Position numbers and translations under genes: made by a program. Shown here one piece after another: positions 43,728 through 51,926 of a stretch of 64,000 nt of DNA; the stretch's first letter is position 1, and each line of letters opens with the position of its first letter. The notes under the pieces were generated by a model. That model was not told the DNA's origin and ran no database searches. It saw only the letters and a list, made by a program, of their open reading frames with translations. Where the stretch lies: positions 930,001-994,000 of the forward strand of contig NZ_JAJAVE010000001.1 of the NCBI RefSeq assembly GCF_020532675.1, read 5' to 3'. Origin of the DNA: Methylobacillus gramineus. GTDB taxonomy: Bacteria > Pseudomonadota > Gammaproteobacteria > Burkholderiales > Methylophilaceae.

Positions 43728-44534
43728 TTAGTTGATAATTCTGCGACGTCTGGCCATCACACCAATCACGCCCAAACCTGCAAGCAGTAATGCGTAAGTA
43801 TCTGCTTCAGGTACTGCAGTAACATTGGCGACTACTTTGATCGAGCTTAAAGTCAGGCTTGCTTCTCCAACGACGCCTTGATCCATATAAATGGGCACCT
43901 CTACATATACCGGCGCTTGATAATACTCACAGTTATTACCTTCTGAATCACAGCCAATCAGGATGTCTTCATAATGCGAGAACTGTAATTCAGTACCTAC
44001 TTGCACTTGAATATAGGTGTAATCACCAGTTGCCGCGATATTTCCAAAAACACCGGGTAAAAATTCACCGTCTACATTGCCAGGCACAGAAAATGTTTGA
44101 TTGTATGCACCTGGGCCAAGGTACTCACTCATGTAAAACGAGTTTCCTGAATCCCCGGCTTGGACACTACCCACATTAGAAAGCGAGTACGTTCCTGAAT
44201 AGGTGATGGTATAACTTTCGATCTTGTATCCGGCTTGTGCAGTGAAGCTGAAAGGGACACTGAAATAACCGTTGTGCGTTTCCGTGTAAAAATTGCCACC
44301 GCTTGCCGACACTTGGAAGTTGTACCCAAAATCTAATTCCAAACCATTATTGATGCTGTTGACGGTTGCGATGGTGCTGGGCAGGGTCGTTAAGTAAGGC
44401 GCTTCAACTTCAAAAACGAAATTATCAATATCGAATGTGATATCGACATTGGTGGAGTTGAAGGTCGAGGGCGCTGCCATTACTAAAGACGAAGAAAGAA
44501 GTAATGGAGCCAATGCTAATTGATGCATTTTCAT
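43728..44534 (-). CDS. PEP-CTERM sorting-domain protein
   Basis: This 268-residue exported protein has signal peptide MKMHQLALAPLLLSSSLVMA and C-terminal signal VPEADTYALLLAGLGVIGV followed by MARRRR, a PEP-CTERM variant with PEAD. The body is Tyr-, Gly- and Ser-rich beta structure (GYKIESYTITYSGTYSLSNV), with a Cys pair in GCDSEGNNCEYY. It is unrelated in body to the tandem paralogues. A GGGAG site lies 7 nt before the ATG. It is transcribed opposite to the lysis genes, like a moron or late host acquisition. Confidence 0.88.
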   Translation of the reverse strand: MKMHQLALAPLLLSSSLVMAAPSTFNSTNVDITFDIDNFVFEVEAPYLTTLPSTIATVNSINNGLELDFGYNFQVSASGGNFYTETHNGYFSVPFSFTAQAGYKIESYTITYSGTYSLSNVGSVQAGDSGNSFYMSEYLGPGAYNQTFSVPGNVDGEFLPGVFGNIAATGDYTYIQVQVGTELQFSHYEDILIGCDSEGNNCEYYQAPVYVEVPIYMDQGVVGEASLTLSSIKVVANVTAVPEADTYALLLAGLGVIGVMARRRRIIN

Positions 44535-44612
44535 AATTATCTCCCAAGGGGGTTTTAGATGTATTGCACGATAATTATGTTCTTTAAATCAATAGATTAA
44601 TATCTGTCTGAT

Positions 44613-44630
44613 GTAGTCCGAATAGACTAA
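44613..44630. promoter_or_regulatory. PEP-CTERM upstream motif, copy 2 (palindromic)
   Basis: gtagtccgaatagactaa contains the inverted repeat TAGTC-6-GACTA, 79 bp before the gene at 43728-44534, and matches 14 of 18 bases of the copy at 40065-40082. A further GTAGTCC occurs at 44681. Such palindromes suit a dimeric regulator; no regulator is identified. Confidence 0.4.
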
Positions 44631-44699
44631 TGAAGCAATAAAAATCACCAATTTTTAGACAGGCTGGAGACTCAAGATAAGTAGTCCACTCAATATGTC

Positions 44700-44815
44700 C
44701 AAGCAACCACAACAGAAGCCTTCAACAGCGAAGCAACCAACACAAGCACAAAGCGCTGATCAGTAAGAATGAGTCATTGTAGGGGGATGTGTGTTTTCTA
44801 ATTACAGAAAGGATT
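44700..44815 (+). pseudogene. Second degraded fragment of an Rz-type spanin gene
   Basis: The plus strand reads VQATTTEAFNSEATNTSTKR and then, after a stop, a run ending RGMCVF. This mirrors the end of the Rz gene at 43050-43190 (VEVTTTEVLNNAATN, and GRCVFV before its stop). The DNA match is also visible (cacaacagaag, gcgctgat, ggggatgtgtgttt). It is a short relic with no start and no function, showing a duplication or a second lost prophage. Confidence 0.6.
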
Positions 44816-44974
44816 TTCAAACGTTTATTTCATTGCTTGATCAATGCACTATAATGGGCATCATCCAAGCAACCTGATTGCTTGAGAGTGGCAGAATACT
44901 CTGCCAAAACCATTGATATTCATATTTTTTTACGCGAATAATCTATTTCAGATGCATGCTTACTGGTGTATTGT

Positions 44975-44992
44975 GTCTCTCCTTTCGCACCA
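44975..44992 (+). repeat. attR: repeat of the tRNA-Leu 3' end
   Basis: gtctctcctttcgcacca is identical to 38720-38737 and marks the right junction of the prophage. It is followed by GCACCAA...TTGGTGC, probably the original transcription stop hairpin of tRNA-Leu. There is no tRNA body here, so it is not a tRNA gene. Confidence 0.9.
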
Positions 44993-45112
44993 AATATTTT
45001 TATAAGTACTTGGTGCTTTGATAAGCAATCATCATCGCTACACGTATTTGACACAGCCATCGAACATGGCCAATATGCATTACGTATTCCAAGCTTAATT
45101 AAGAAAGTCATT

Positions 45113-45361
45113 ATGCACAGCACGATCAATCAGGACGAAATCAACATGTTGCGCTCTGAAGTGGAAATTCTGATGCGGGAGCGTTATGCACTGCTTAAGG
45201 TGACTGGAGCAGCGACAGGACTGATTGCAGAACTTGACAGTCATGCCTTGCCTGCCGGCACTGAGCAAGCCGCCGAGTTATTGGCAAGCAGCATCAATGC
45301 ACTCTCAGAAGAAACCCTGCAGGATGCACTGGACTCAGTGCAAGCCGTTATTGCCAACTAA
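45113..45361 (+). CDS. Small helical hypothetical protein
   Basis: The 82-residue protein starts at ATG 45113 (MHSTINQDEINMLRSEVEIL); the longer frame would begin in the att region and is not used. It is helical and acidic, with an Ala/Leu-rich C-terminus (EETLQDALDSVQAVIA), without membrane or signal segments. I do not recognise it. It is the first host gene to the right of the prophage. The ribosome site is weak (AAGAAAG). Confidence 0.55.
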   Translation: MHSTINQDEINMLRSEVEILMRERYALLKVTGAATGLIAELDSHALPAGTEQAAELLASSINALSEETLQDALDSVQAVIAN

Positions 45362-45652
45362 ATCCTGATCAAGCAATACCTCTTACATTGATTTAATTGC
45401 TGGATCAGATCTCAACTGAATTAATTTTCAGGTTCTGCATACACCTTGATTAGACGGCCCTTATTGCCAAAATATGGTCGTTTATCGCATCTAACAATTA
45501 CTCCCTCATAGCGTCCCAGTTTTCGATCTATTTCTACTCTTTAGCGGATCCCTCCGCTAGCAGGTAGATCCGCTTCATCCATGTATTCAGGATGATTGCT
45601 GACAACCATGGCTGGCTGTACTATCGCGGATGGAGTGAATTATGGCGGCGGA
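45362..45652. other. Intergenic region before the efflux operon
   Basis: About 290 bp. On the minus strand a short frame (45421-45540) reads RKLGRYEGVIVRCDKRPYFG and ends YAEPEN; upstream of it, past one stop, lies MDEADLPASGGIR. This looks like a relic of an unknown gene but has no proper start. An imperfect inverted repeat of GCGGATC lies near 45544-45573. No clear promoter for the efflux operon was found. Confidence 0.35.
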
Positions 45653-47107
45653 ATGCAAACAAAAAAATTAATGCCCGCGCTGTGGATGTATGTTGCCTGT
45701 TGTAGCGTTATTGCTACGGGATGCGGCTATCAGACTTATCGTCCCCAGCCCTTGGCTGCTCAAGAAGGAGTTGTCAATTTCAGGATGCATAATCCTGATA
45801 GCAGCCAATTTCGGGAATATCTGTATGCCCAGGGTTACGAGCATCCCATCAGACAATGGGGTTTGCGAGAGTTAACCCTAGGCTCCTTCTATTTTCATCC
45901 TGAGCTGGATGTGGCCAGAGCCCAACTTGGTCAGGCCATGGCCGACATCACGACTGCAGGTCAACGCCCCAACCCTGGTGCCTCTGGCAGTCTGGGGCGC
46001 AGTGAAGATCCTGAAGGACGCAATGTTTACAGCTTAAGCCTCAGCATTCCCATCGAAACCGCAGGTAAAAGACAAGCCAGGCTAGACCAGGCGAACAATC
46101 TGTCCGAAGCTGCAAAAATCAGTATCGGTCAATCCATCTGGAATATACGTTCGCGTCTATTCCTCAGCTGGATTGACTACAACGCAGCCATACAGACCTT
46201 ATCGACGCTGCAAGAAGAAACAAAGCTGCGCGATGCAATTGTGGCCATGCTCAAGCAACGGCTGGATGCGGGCATGATCTCCAGTGTTGAATTAAGCAAT
46301 GCACGCTTACAGTGGCAAAAATCGCAGCAAGTCCTCGTTACGGAGCAAGGCCGTATCCGCGAATTAATGTCCGCGCTTGCGAGCAATGTGGGGCTGCCGC
46401 TGGATAAATTTGAACAACTTCCCTTGCAGATAGAAAACCAGCAATCACTGCTACTGGCGGCTCATCCTCTTGATACCGCCAGCATGCGGGATACACAAAT
46501 ACAGGATGCTGCACTGCTTAACCGGCTCGACATCCGGGCTTCACTGGCACGCTATTCTGCCAGTGAAGCCCGGGTGCGCCTGGAAATAGCCAAGCAATAT
46601 CCCGATATCAACCTGATTCCCTCTTACAGCTATGAAGAAGGCTTCCATATCTGGTCGCTGGGCATTTCCTCGATTCTCAGCGTGATGCATAGGAATCAAG
46701 GCCCGATTGCCCAGGCACAAGCATTGCGTGACACCGAAGCAGCGCAATTCGAGGCTTTGCAGGCAAAGGTGATAGCCAATATGGACAGCGCCAGAACGCG
46801 GTATGACACATCGATCAATGCATTGGAGCAGGCAAGACGGCTTTATAACGATCAACTCACACAAGCAGCCCAGACAAAAAAACGCTTTGAAAATGGCTTT
46901 GCGGACCGGCTTGAGTTCACCACCAATCAACTGGAAAGTGTACTGGCTCTCCAGAACCTGCTTGCATCCGAGTATCAGGTTCAACGCGCTGCCGCAGCAC
47001 TGGAGGATAGTATGCAGCTACCGCTGGAAAACCTGGACAGCATGCCTGCCGATTTAGAGCAGGCAGCCAGAAAACATGCCTCAGGGAGAGCATCGCGCAA
47101 TGAATAA
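45653..47107 (+). CDS. Outer-membrane efflux factor (TolC/CusC family)
   Basis: The protein forms the outer-membrane exit duct. The in-frame ATG at 45653 (MQTKKLMPALWMYVACC) gives a lipoprotein-like signal with ATGC before the modified Cys, as in CusC-type factors; the frame upstream is probably untranslated. Two similar halves with long coiled-coil helices are visible (ETKLRDAIVAMLKQRLDAGM, and QTKKRFENGFADRLEFTTNQ). Length is about 484 residues. It overlaps the adaptor gene by 8 bp and heads an RND operon. Confidence 0.88.
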   Translation: MQTKKLMPALWMYVACCSVIATGCGYQTYRPQPLAAQEGVVNFRMHNPDSSQFREYLYAQGYEHPIRQWGLRELTLGSFYFHPELDVARAQLGQAMADITTAGQRPNPGASGSLGRSEDPEGRNVYSLSLSIPIETAGKRQARLDQANNLSEAAKISIGQSIWNIRSRLFLSWIDYNAAIQTLSTLQEETKLRDAIVAMLKQRLDAGMISSVELSNARLQWQKSQQVLVTEQGRIRELMSALASNVGLPLDKFEQLPLQIENQQSLLLAAHPLDTASMRDTQIQDAALLNRLDIRASLARYSASEARVRLEIAKQYPDINLIPSYSYEEGFHIWSLGISSILSVMHRNQGPIAQAQALRDTEAAQFEALQAKVIANMDSARTRYDTSINALEQARRLYNDQLTQAAQTKKRFENGFADRLEFTTNQLESVLALQNLLASEYQVQRAAAALEDSMQLPLENLDSMPADLEQAARKHASGRASRNE

Positions 47108-48158
47108 AAAGACCACCGCCGTCATCATTATCCAGGCCTGCATCATTGTCGTGCTGCTCTGGCTATTGGTGCTGTTCAGCAAGGACGAATTTGATGAACA
47201 CAATCGTGAAGAAGAAATTGAAAGCCCAGTCAGGGTGCACACAGACAATGGCGCCACGACTATTACCGTGAGTGCAGAAACCCAGCAGCAAAGTGATATC
47301 CACACCCAAGTCCTCACCCAGGTTAAACATCAGGGCAGCCTGGAAGGATTAGGCACGGTGATCAGCATAGATAGCTTGATTGACCTGCGCACGCGCTATA
47401 TGGCCGCATTGAGCGAGGTTGCGGTGGCTCAGGCAGCGCTGGCAAACAGTCAAAATGATTATCAGCGCCTGGCAAAGCTGAATGAGGATGACCACAATAT
47501 TTCGGATCGAATGCTGATTGCAGCAGAGGCCAGCTATAAAACTGACCAAGCAAAATTACTGGCAGCTGAGACCAATGTCAGCAATCTCAAGTACACCATG
47601 CGCCAACAGTGGGGTGAGGCACTGAGCAAGGAAGCCAGTGAACGTACACCCTCTGAAGCAGTGAAACAGCTACTTGATTATAAACAGGTGTTACTACGTA
47701 TCACCCTGCCCTTTGATCAGCCAGATCCGCACACCGGTGAGACATTACAAGTGTCCCCTATTGGGAGTGGCTTAGCACCTGTCAATGCCTCTTTTATTGC
47801 CATCTCACCGCAAGCAGACCCCACCCTGCAAGGCAAAACCTATTTCTATAGTGCCGGTGCCACGCATTTGCGGGCGGGTATGCGTTTAAGTATCCAAAGC
47901 CTGAAGACCACGGGCACAAGGAGTGGAGTGATTGTGCCGCAGAGCGCTGTTGTCTGGTATGGCGGCAAGGCCTGGGTATACCGCAAAGCAGGTGCAGACC
48001 ACTTTGTGCGTGAGCCCATCAGCACCGACATCGAGAGTGGCAATGGTTGGTTTAACCAGCATAGCCCCACAGTCGGCAGCACTATCGTGACCAATGGCGC
48101 CCAACTCCTGCTCTCAGAGGAATTCAAGTACCAGATCAAGAATGAAAACGATGATTAG
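47100..48158 (+). CDS. RND efflux periplasmic adaptor (HlyD/CusB-like)
   Basis: From ATG 47100 the 352-residue protein has an N-terminal membrane anchor (VIIIQACIIVVLLWLLVLFS), a helical hairpin around 105-180 and a beta-barrel C-terminal region (LRAGMRLSIQSLKTTGTRSG). It bridges the inner-membrane pump and outer-membrane factor. There are no Met-rich or His-rich metal motifs at the N-terminus as in CusB, so the substrate is open. It is followed 18 bp later by the pump. Confidence 0.88.
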   Translation: MNKKTTAVIIIQACIIVVLLWLLVLFSKDEFDEHNREEEIESPVRVHTDNGATTITVSAETQQQSDIHTQVLTQVKHQGSLEGLGTVISIDSLIDLRTRYMAALSEVAVAQAALANSQNDYQRLAKLNEDDHNISDRMLIAAEASYKTDQAKLLAAETNVSNLKYTMRQQWGEALSKEASERTPSEAVKQLLDYKQVLLRITLPFDQPDPHTGETLQVSPIGSGLAPVNASFIAISPQADPTLQGKTYFYSAGATHLRAGMRLSIQSLKTTGTRSGVIVPQSAVVWYGGKAWVYRKAGADHFVREPISTDIESGNGWFNQHSPTVGSTIVTNGAQLLLSEEFKYQIKNENDD

Positions 48159-48176
48159 GGCCGGGAGTAGTCAGTC

Positions 48177-51100
48177 ATGATGGAAGGCCTGATCCGTTTT
48201 TCTGTGCGTTTCAGCGGGGTCATCATTGCCCTCGCCTGCGTTATTGTCATCTATGGCTTGTATAAGGTCGAACACAGTCATCTGGATGTGTTCCCTGAAT
48301 TTGCCCCAACACAACTGGTAATCCAGACCGAATCCCCCGGGCTGTCTGCAGAACTGGTCGAGTCCCTGGTAACCCAGCCCATAGAAAACAGCATTGCAGG
48401 CACCATCGGCATTGATACCATCCGCTCCCAATCTATCCCGGGGTTATCTGTCATTACGGTGGTGTTTGATCAGGGCAGCGATGTCTACCGTAATCGCCAG
48501 GTGGTGGCCGAACGCCTGACGACCCTGGCTAGCCAGCTTCCTGCTGGGATTGTGCCCAATATCACCCCGCTCACCTCCTCTGCCAGCACTGTATTAGGCA
48601 TTGGGCTGACCTCAGAAGTGCGTACATTGAAAGAGCTGCGCACGCTGGTGGATTGGTCAATCAAGCCTCACTTGATGGCAGTACAAGGGGTCGCAGATGT
48701 CAATGTATTCGGTGGCGAAGTGCGCCAGCTGCAGGTACAGGTTGATCCGGCCAAGCTGGTCAGATACAACCTGTCCTTGCAACAGGTGGTGGATGCTGTC
48801 AGTCGCGACACCGGCATTCGTGGTGGTGGTTTTATTGAAAACAATAACCAGCGCATTATTATTAATACGGAAGGCCAGTCGCTGACACCAGCACAGCTTG
48901 AGCGTACCACCCTCTTGCACGCACAAGGCCAGACCTTGCGCCTGTCTGACATAGGCCGCGTGGTGGAAGGTGCAGCGCCTTCCATCAGCGCTGCTGCCAT
49001 TAATGGAAAAACCGGTATCTACCTGTCTGTGCAATCCCAGCTCGGCGCCAATACTGACGGCGTGACCCAGGCAGTGGAAGCGGCACTGAAAGAATTGGGG
49101 CCCATACTGGATGCCAAGGAAATCAAGCTGCATCCACAGCTTTTCCGCCCCTCCAACTTTATTGAAACTGCCATCAATAGTGTTCAGACCGATATCCTGA
49201 TTGGTTCAGTGCTAGTGATTGCCGTATTGTTCCTGTTCCTGTTTAACGCACGGGCAGCATTGATTTCGGTGACGGCTATCCCGCTATCATTACTTTCCGC
49301 CATCCTGGTACTGCAGTACTTTGGCATGGGTCTCAACATCATGGTGCTGGGCGGGCTTGCGATTGCATTGGGAGAGGTAGTCGATGACGCCATCATCGAC
49401 TCAGAAAACATTTTCCGGCGTATCAGGGAAAATCGCACATCCGCCTACCCCAAACCTTTGCATCAGGTCGTCATTGAGGCCTCATTAGAGGTTCGCAGCT
49501 CGGTGGTATATGCCACGTTTATCGTTGTACTGGTATTCCTGCCCCTACTCAGCATCAGCGGAGTGGCTGGCAAACTGTTTGCCCCGCTCGGGATTGCCTA
49601 TATCAGTGCCATCATGGCATCACTGGTCGTCGCCCTGACATTAACACCTGCACTCTGCCACCTGTTACTTGGCGCATCCAGCAGCCTTAAAACGGCAGAC
49701 TCCCCGTTGATCCATTTTATCAAACGCCACTATGTACGCTGCCTGCGCAAGATTGAATCCCATTTCAAGATCATCCTCGGACTTACCATGCTGCTGATTG
49801 CGCTGGGACTGACCACCATCCCACTCTTCAAGACGCAGTTCATCCCCAGCCTGTATGAAGGTCATTACATCATGCATATGACCGCTGTCCCTGGAACATC
49901 GGAGCAGGAGTCACTGCGTATCGGCAAAAAAGTGACTGAAGTCATCCGCAGCATAGATGGCGTTCGCTCAGTCGCTCAATGGGTAGGCCGAGCTCCCAAT
50001 GGCGCTGATACGTTTGGCACACATTACAGCGAGTTTGAAATCGAGACAGGCACCCTGCCAGGCGCTGAACAACGACGTATCCTGGAGGAAATCCGGGAAA
50101 AGCTGTCTGGCATGGATGACGATGGCCCCGGCTATCCTGGATTCGTCGGTGTCAACTTTGCTATCAACACCTTCCTCACCGAACGCATAGAAGAGACGAT
50201 CTCCGGATACGCCGCCTCCCTGGTCATCAATATTTATGGACGGGACATGGATGGGCTGAATAAAGATGCGCAGGCGATTGCCGCTGTGCTGGCTGGCACG
50301 AATGGCGCAACCGATGTCACGGTGCAATCACCCCCAGGCACACCACAACTGGTGATCCGGCTACTGCCAGAACGCATGCTGCAATTTGGCCTGCATCCGA
50401 CGGATGTGCTGGATGCAATACGCATTGCTTATGAAAGTACGCCAGTGAGCCAGGTGTATCAAGGCAACCGCGTGATTGGCGTCAGCGTGGTGCTCATGCC
50501 TGAAGCACGCAACAATATTCTGCAGGCTGGCAAACTGCCAATCAAGAATGTCGAAGGTAAAATGCTGCAGCTCAAGGATATCGCCGACATTCGTCAGGAA
50601 AACGGCCAGTCCAAAATACTGCACCTGGGGACCAAGCGCATCCAGACCGTGACCGCCAATGCCAGGGAACGGGATATCCAGGGGTTCTACGCAGAAGCCA
50701 GACAGCGTATTGAGTCACAGGTGACCTTATCTCCAGGCAACTACCTTGCATTCAGCGGCGAAGCTGAGGCTGAAAAAAGCACCCGACAAGACCTGATTGT
50801 GCATGCCTTGATTGCCATTGCGGGTATCTTCATCATGCTCTATATCGCACTGGGGCGTCTGCGTAACCTGTTACTGACTTTCTTCAACCTGCCTTTTGCG
50901 CTGATTGGTGGCGTGATTGCCGTCGTCCTGAGTGGCGGATGGATATCCATAGGTTCCATGGTGGGCTTTGTGACGCTGTTCGGCATCACCTTGCGCAACT
51001 CCATCATGCTGGTTTCACACTATCAGCACCTGATCGATCACGAAGGCATGAGCTGGAACCTGGAAACGGCGATTCGTGGTGCCAGCGAGCGCCTGCCTTC

Positions 51101-51296
51101 CATCCTCATGACCGCACTGGTTACGGGTATCGGCCTGTTGCCCCTGGCACTGGGCAGCGGTGAACCTGGGCGGGAAATCGAAGGCCCCATGGCCACCATT
51201 ATTGTCGGTGGGCTGATCACTTCAACCATCCTGAACCTGCTAATCATGCCTGCGGTCATGCTCCATCTTGGGCGTTTTGAAAAAAGCACACAGTAA
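48177..51296 (+). CDS. RND efflux pump, heavy-metal (CusA/CzcA) type
   Basis: The 1039-residue proton-driven exporter has 12 membrane helices and two large periplasmic loops. Helix 4 carries GGLAIALGEVVDDAIIDSEN, placing the two Asp and Glu used by heavy-metal RND pumps, and the N-terminus DVFPEFAPTQLVIQTESPGL is of the CzcA kind. The paired Met residues that bind copper in CusA are not obvious, so the metal cannot be named. Gene order exit duct-adaptor-pump is complete; no sensor kinase or regulator is adjacent. Confidence 0.9.
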   Translation: MMEGLIRFSVRFSGVIIALACVIVIYGLYKVEHSHLDVFPEFAPTQLVIQTESPGLSAELVESLVTQPIENSIAGTIGIDTIRSQSIPGLSVITVVFDQGSDVYRNRQVVAERLTTLASQLPAGIVPNITPLTSSASTVLGIGLTSEVRTLKELRTLVDWSIKPHLMAVQGVADVNVFGGEVRQLQVQVDPAKLVRYNLSLQQVVDAVSRDTGIRGGGFIENNNQRIIINTEGQSLTPAQLERTTLLHAQGQTLRLSDIGRVVEGAAPSISAAAINGKTGIYLSVQSQLGANTDGVTQAVEAALKELGPILDAKEIKLHPQLFRPSNFIETAINSVQTDILIGSVLVIAVLFLFLFNARAALISVTAIPLSLLSAILVLQYFGMGLNIMVLGGLAIALGEVVDDAIIDSENIFRRIRENRTSAYPKPLHQVVIEASLEVRSSVVYATFIVVLVFLPLLSISGVAGKLFAPLGIAYISAIMASLVVALTLTPALCHLLLGASSSLKTADSPLIHFIKRHYVRCLRKIESHFKIILGLTMLLIALGLTTIPLFKTQFIPSLYEGHYIMHMTAVPGTSEQESLRIGKKVTEVIRSIDGVRSVAQWVGRAPNGADTFGTHYSEFEIETGTLPGAEQRRILEEIREKLSGMDDDGPGYPGFVGVNFAINTFLTERIEETISGYAASLVINIYGRDMDGLNKDAQAIAAVLAGTNGATDVTVQSPPGTPQLVIRLLPERMLQFGLHPTDVLDAIRIAYESTPVSQVYQGNRVIGVSVVLMPEARNNILQAGKLPIKNVEGKMLQLKDIADIRQENGQSKILHLGTKRIQTVTANARERDIQGFYAEARQRIESQVTLSPGNYLAFSGEAEAEKSTRQDLIVHALIAIAGIFIMLYIALGRLRNLLLTFFNLPFALIGGVIAVVLSGGWISIGSMVGFVTLFGITLRNSIMLVSHYQHLIDHEGMSWNLETAIRGASERLPSILMTALVTGIGLLPLALGSGEPGREIEGPMATIIVGGLITSTILNLLIMPAVMLHLGRFEKSTQ

Positions 51297-51347
51297 GCGC
51301 AATCAACAGGCTGGCACTGGATACTGGATTCCCCGTACAATTCAGGC

Positions 51348-51560
51348 ATGAAATGCATTTTATGCCTATGCCTGATCACCAGCCTGCTGGCTACCCTAGG
51401 CGCATCTGCCGCACCTGCACAATGGTATCTCTGGCAAAGCAAGCTGGATGGCAAACTGGTGTGTTTGCAGACGCCGCCAGGCCCTGGCTGGACCAAGATC
51501 AATGGACCGTTCAATAACAGTGATTGCACACGCCCTGTGCATCCTGCCAATGGCTACTAA
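51348..51560 (+). CDS. Small secreted protein, 70 aa
   Basis: It has a signal peptide (MKCILCLCLITSLLATLGAS, cleavage after SAA). The mature peptide of about 48 residues contains two Cys (KLVCLQTPPGPGWTKI, NNSDCTRP) that may form a disulfide and several Trp. The family is not recognised. It lies 51 bp after the pump gene and may be co-expressed. The start has no strong ribosome site. Confidence 0.55.
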   Translation: MKCILCLCLITSLLATLGASAAPAQWYLWQSKLDGKLVCLQTPPGPGWTKINGPFNNSDCTRPVHPANGY

Positions 51561-51598
51561 GCATTCTTGATCATCGAATTCATCAATGAAGGAAAAGC

Positions 51599-51916
51599 AT
51601 GTCCTGGTTTACATTAGTGATTGCTGGGCTACTTGAGGTGGTATGGGCCATCGGCCTGAAATATACGGAGGGTTTCACCAAACTCTGGCCCAGCGTGGGC
51701 ACAATTACCGCCATGATACTCAGCGTGGTGCTACTGAGTATCGCCATGCGATCACTTCCAGTGGGTACTGCCTATGCTGTCTGGGTGGGCATAGGCGCCG
51801 TAGGCACTGTCATCCTGGGTATTTTTCTGTTCAACGAGCCCACCAGCATGATACGCATGATCAGTCTGGGATTGATCATTGCCGGGATTATCGGTCTCAA
51901 GCTTGCTGCGCATTAA
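51599..51916 (+). CDS. gdx: SMR-family guanidinium exporter (SugE/Gdx)
   Basis: This small multidrug-resistance type transporter of 105 residues has four membrane helices. The membrane Glu in [18 protein letters not shown] is the central proton/substrate residue, and [14 protein letters not shown] and [13 protein letters not shown] match SugE/Gdx more than EmrE. Gdx exports guanidinium. AAGGA precedes the ATG. No guanidine riboswitch was seen in the short upstream gap. Confidence 0.9.
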   Translation: MSWFTLVIAGLLEVVWAIGLKYTEGFTKLWPSVGTITAMILSVVLLSIAMRSLPVGTAYAVWVGIGAVGTVILGIFLFNEPTSMIRMISLGLIIAGIIGLKLAAH

Positions 51917-51926
51917 GGCAATCACT

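Larger units (their letters stand above)
38720..44992. mobile_element. Decayed prophage integrated at tRNA-Leu(UAG)
   Basis: The element lies between two exact copies of gtctctcctttcgcacca, the tRNA-Leu 3' end. It contains an integrase stump next to the tRNA, a degraded tail-associated gene, a lysis cassette of holin, SAR endolysin and Rz/Rz1, and PEP-CTERM genes. The integrase, tail gene, endolysin and Rz are all broken, so it cannot excise or lyse by itself. Size is about 6.25 kb, far below a full phage, so most structural and replication genes have been deleted. Confidence 0.9.

Noticed and set aside
44534-44660. Sigma-54 promoter before the minus-strand PEP-CTERM gene
   Set aside because: TTGGTGATTTTTATTGC resembles it, but the GG to GC spacing is one base too long for the strict sigma-54 requirement.
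44966-45000. A tRNA-like 3' end at the right prophage junction
   Set aside because: Only the last 18 bases of tRNA-Leu are present, with no anticodon or D arm; it is an attachment-site repeat, not a tRNA gene.
51561-51598. Guanidine riboswitch upstream of the Gdx exporter
   Set aside because: The gap is only 38 bp and has no paired ACGR-type hairpins; it holds only a ribosome binding site.
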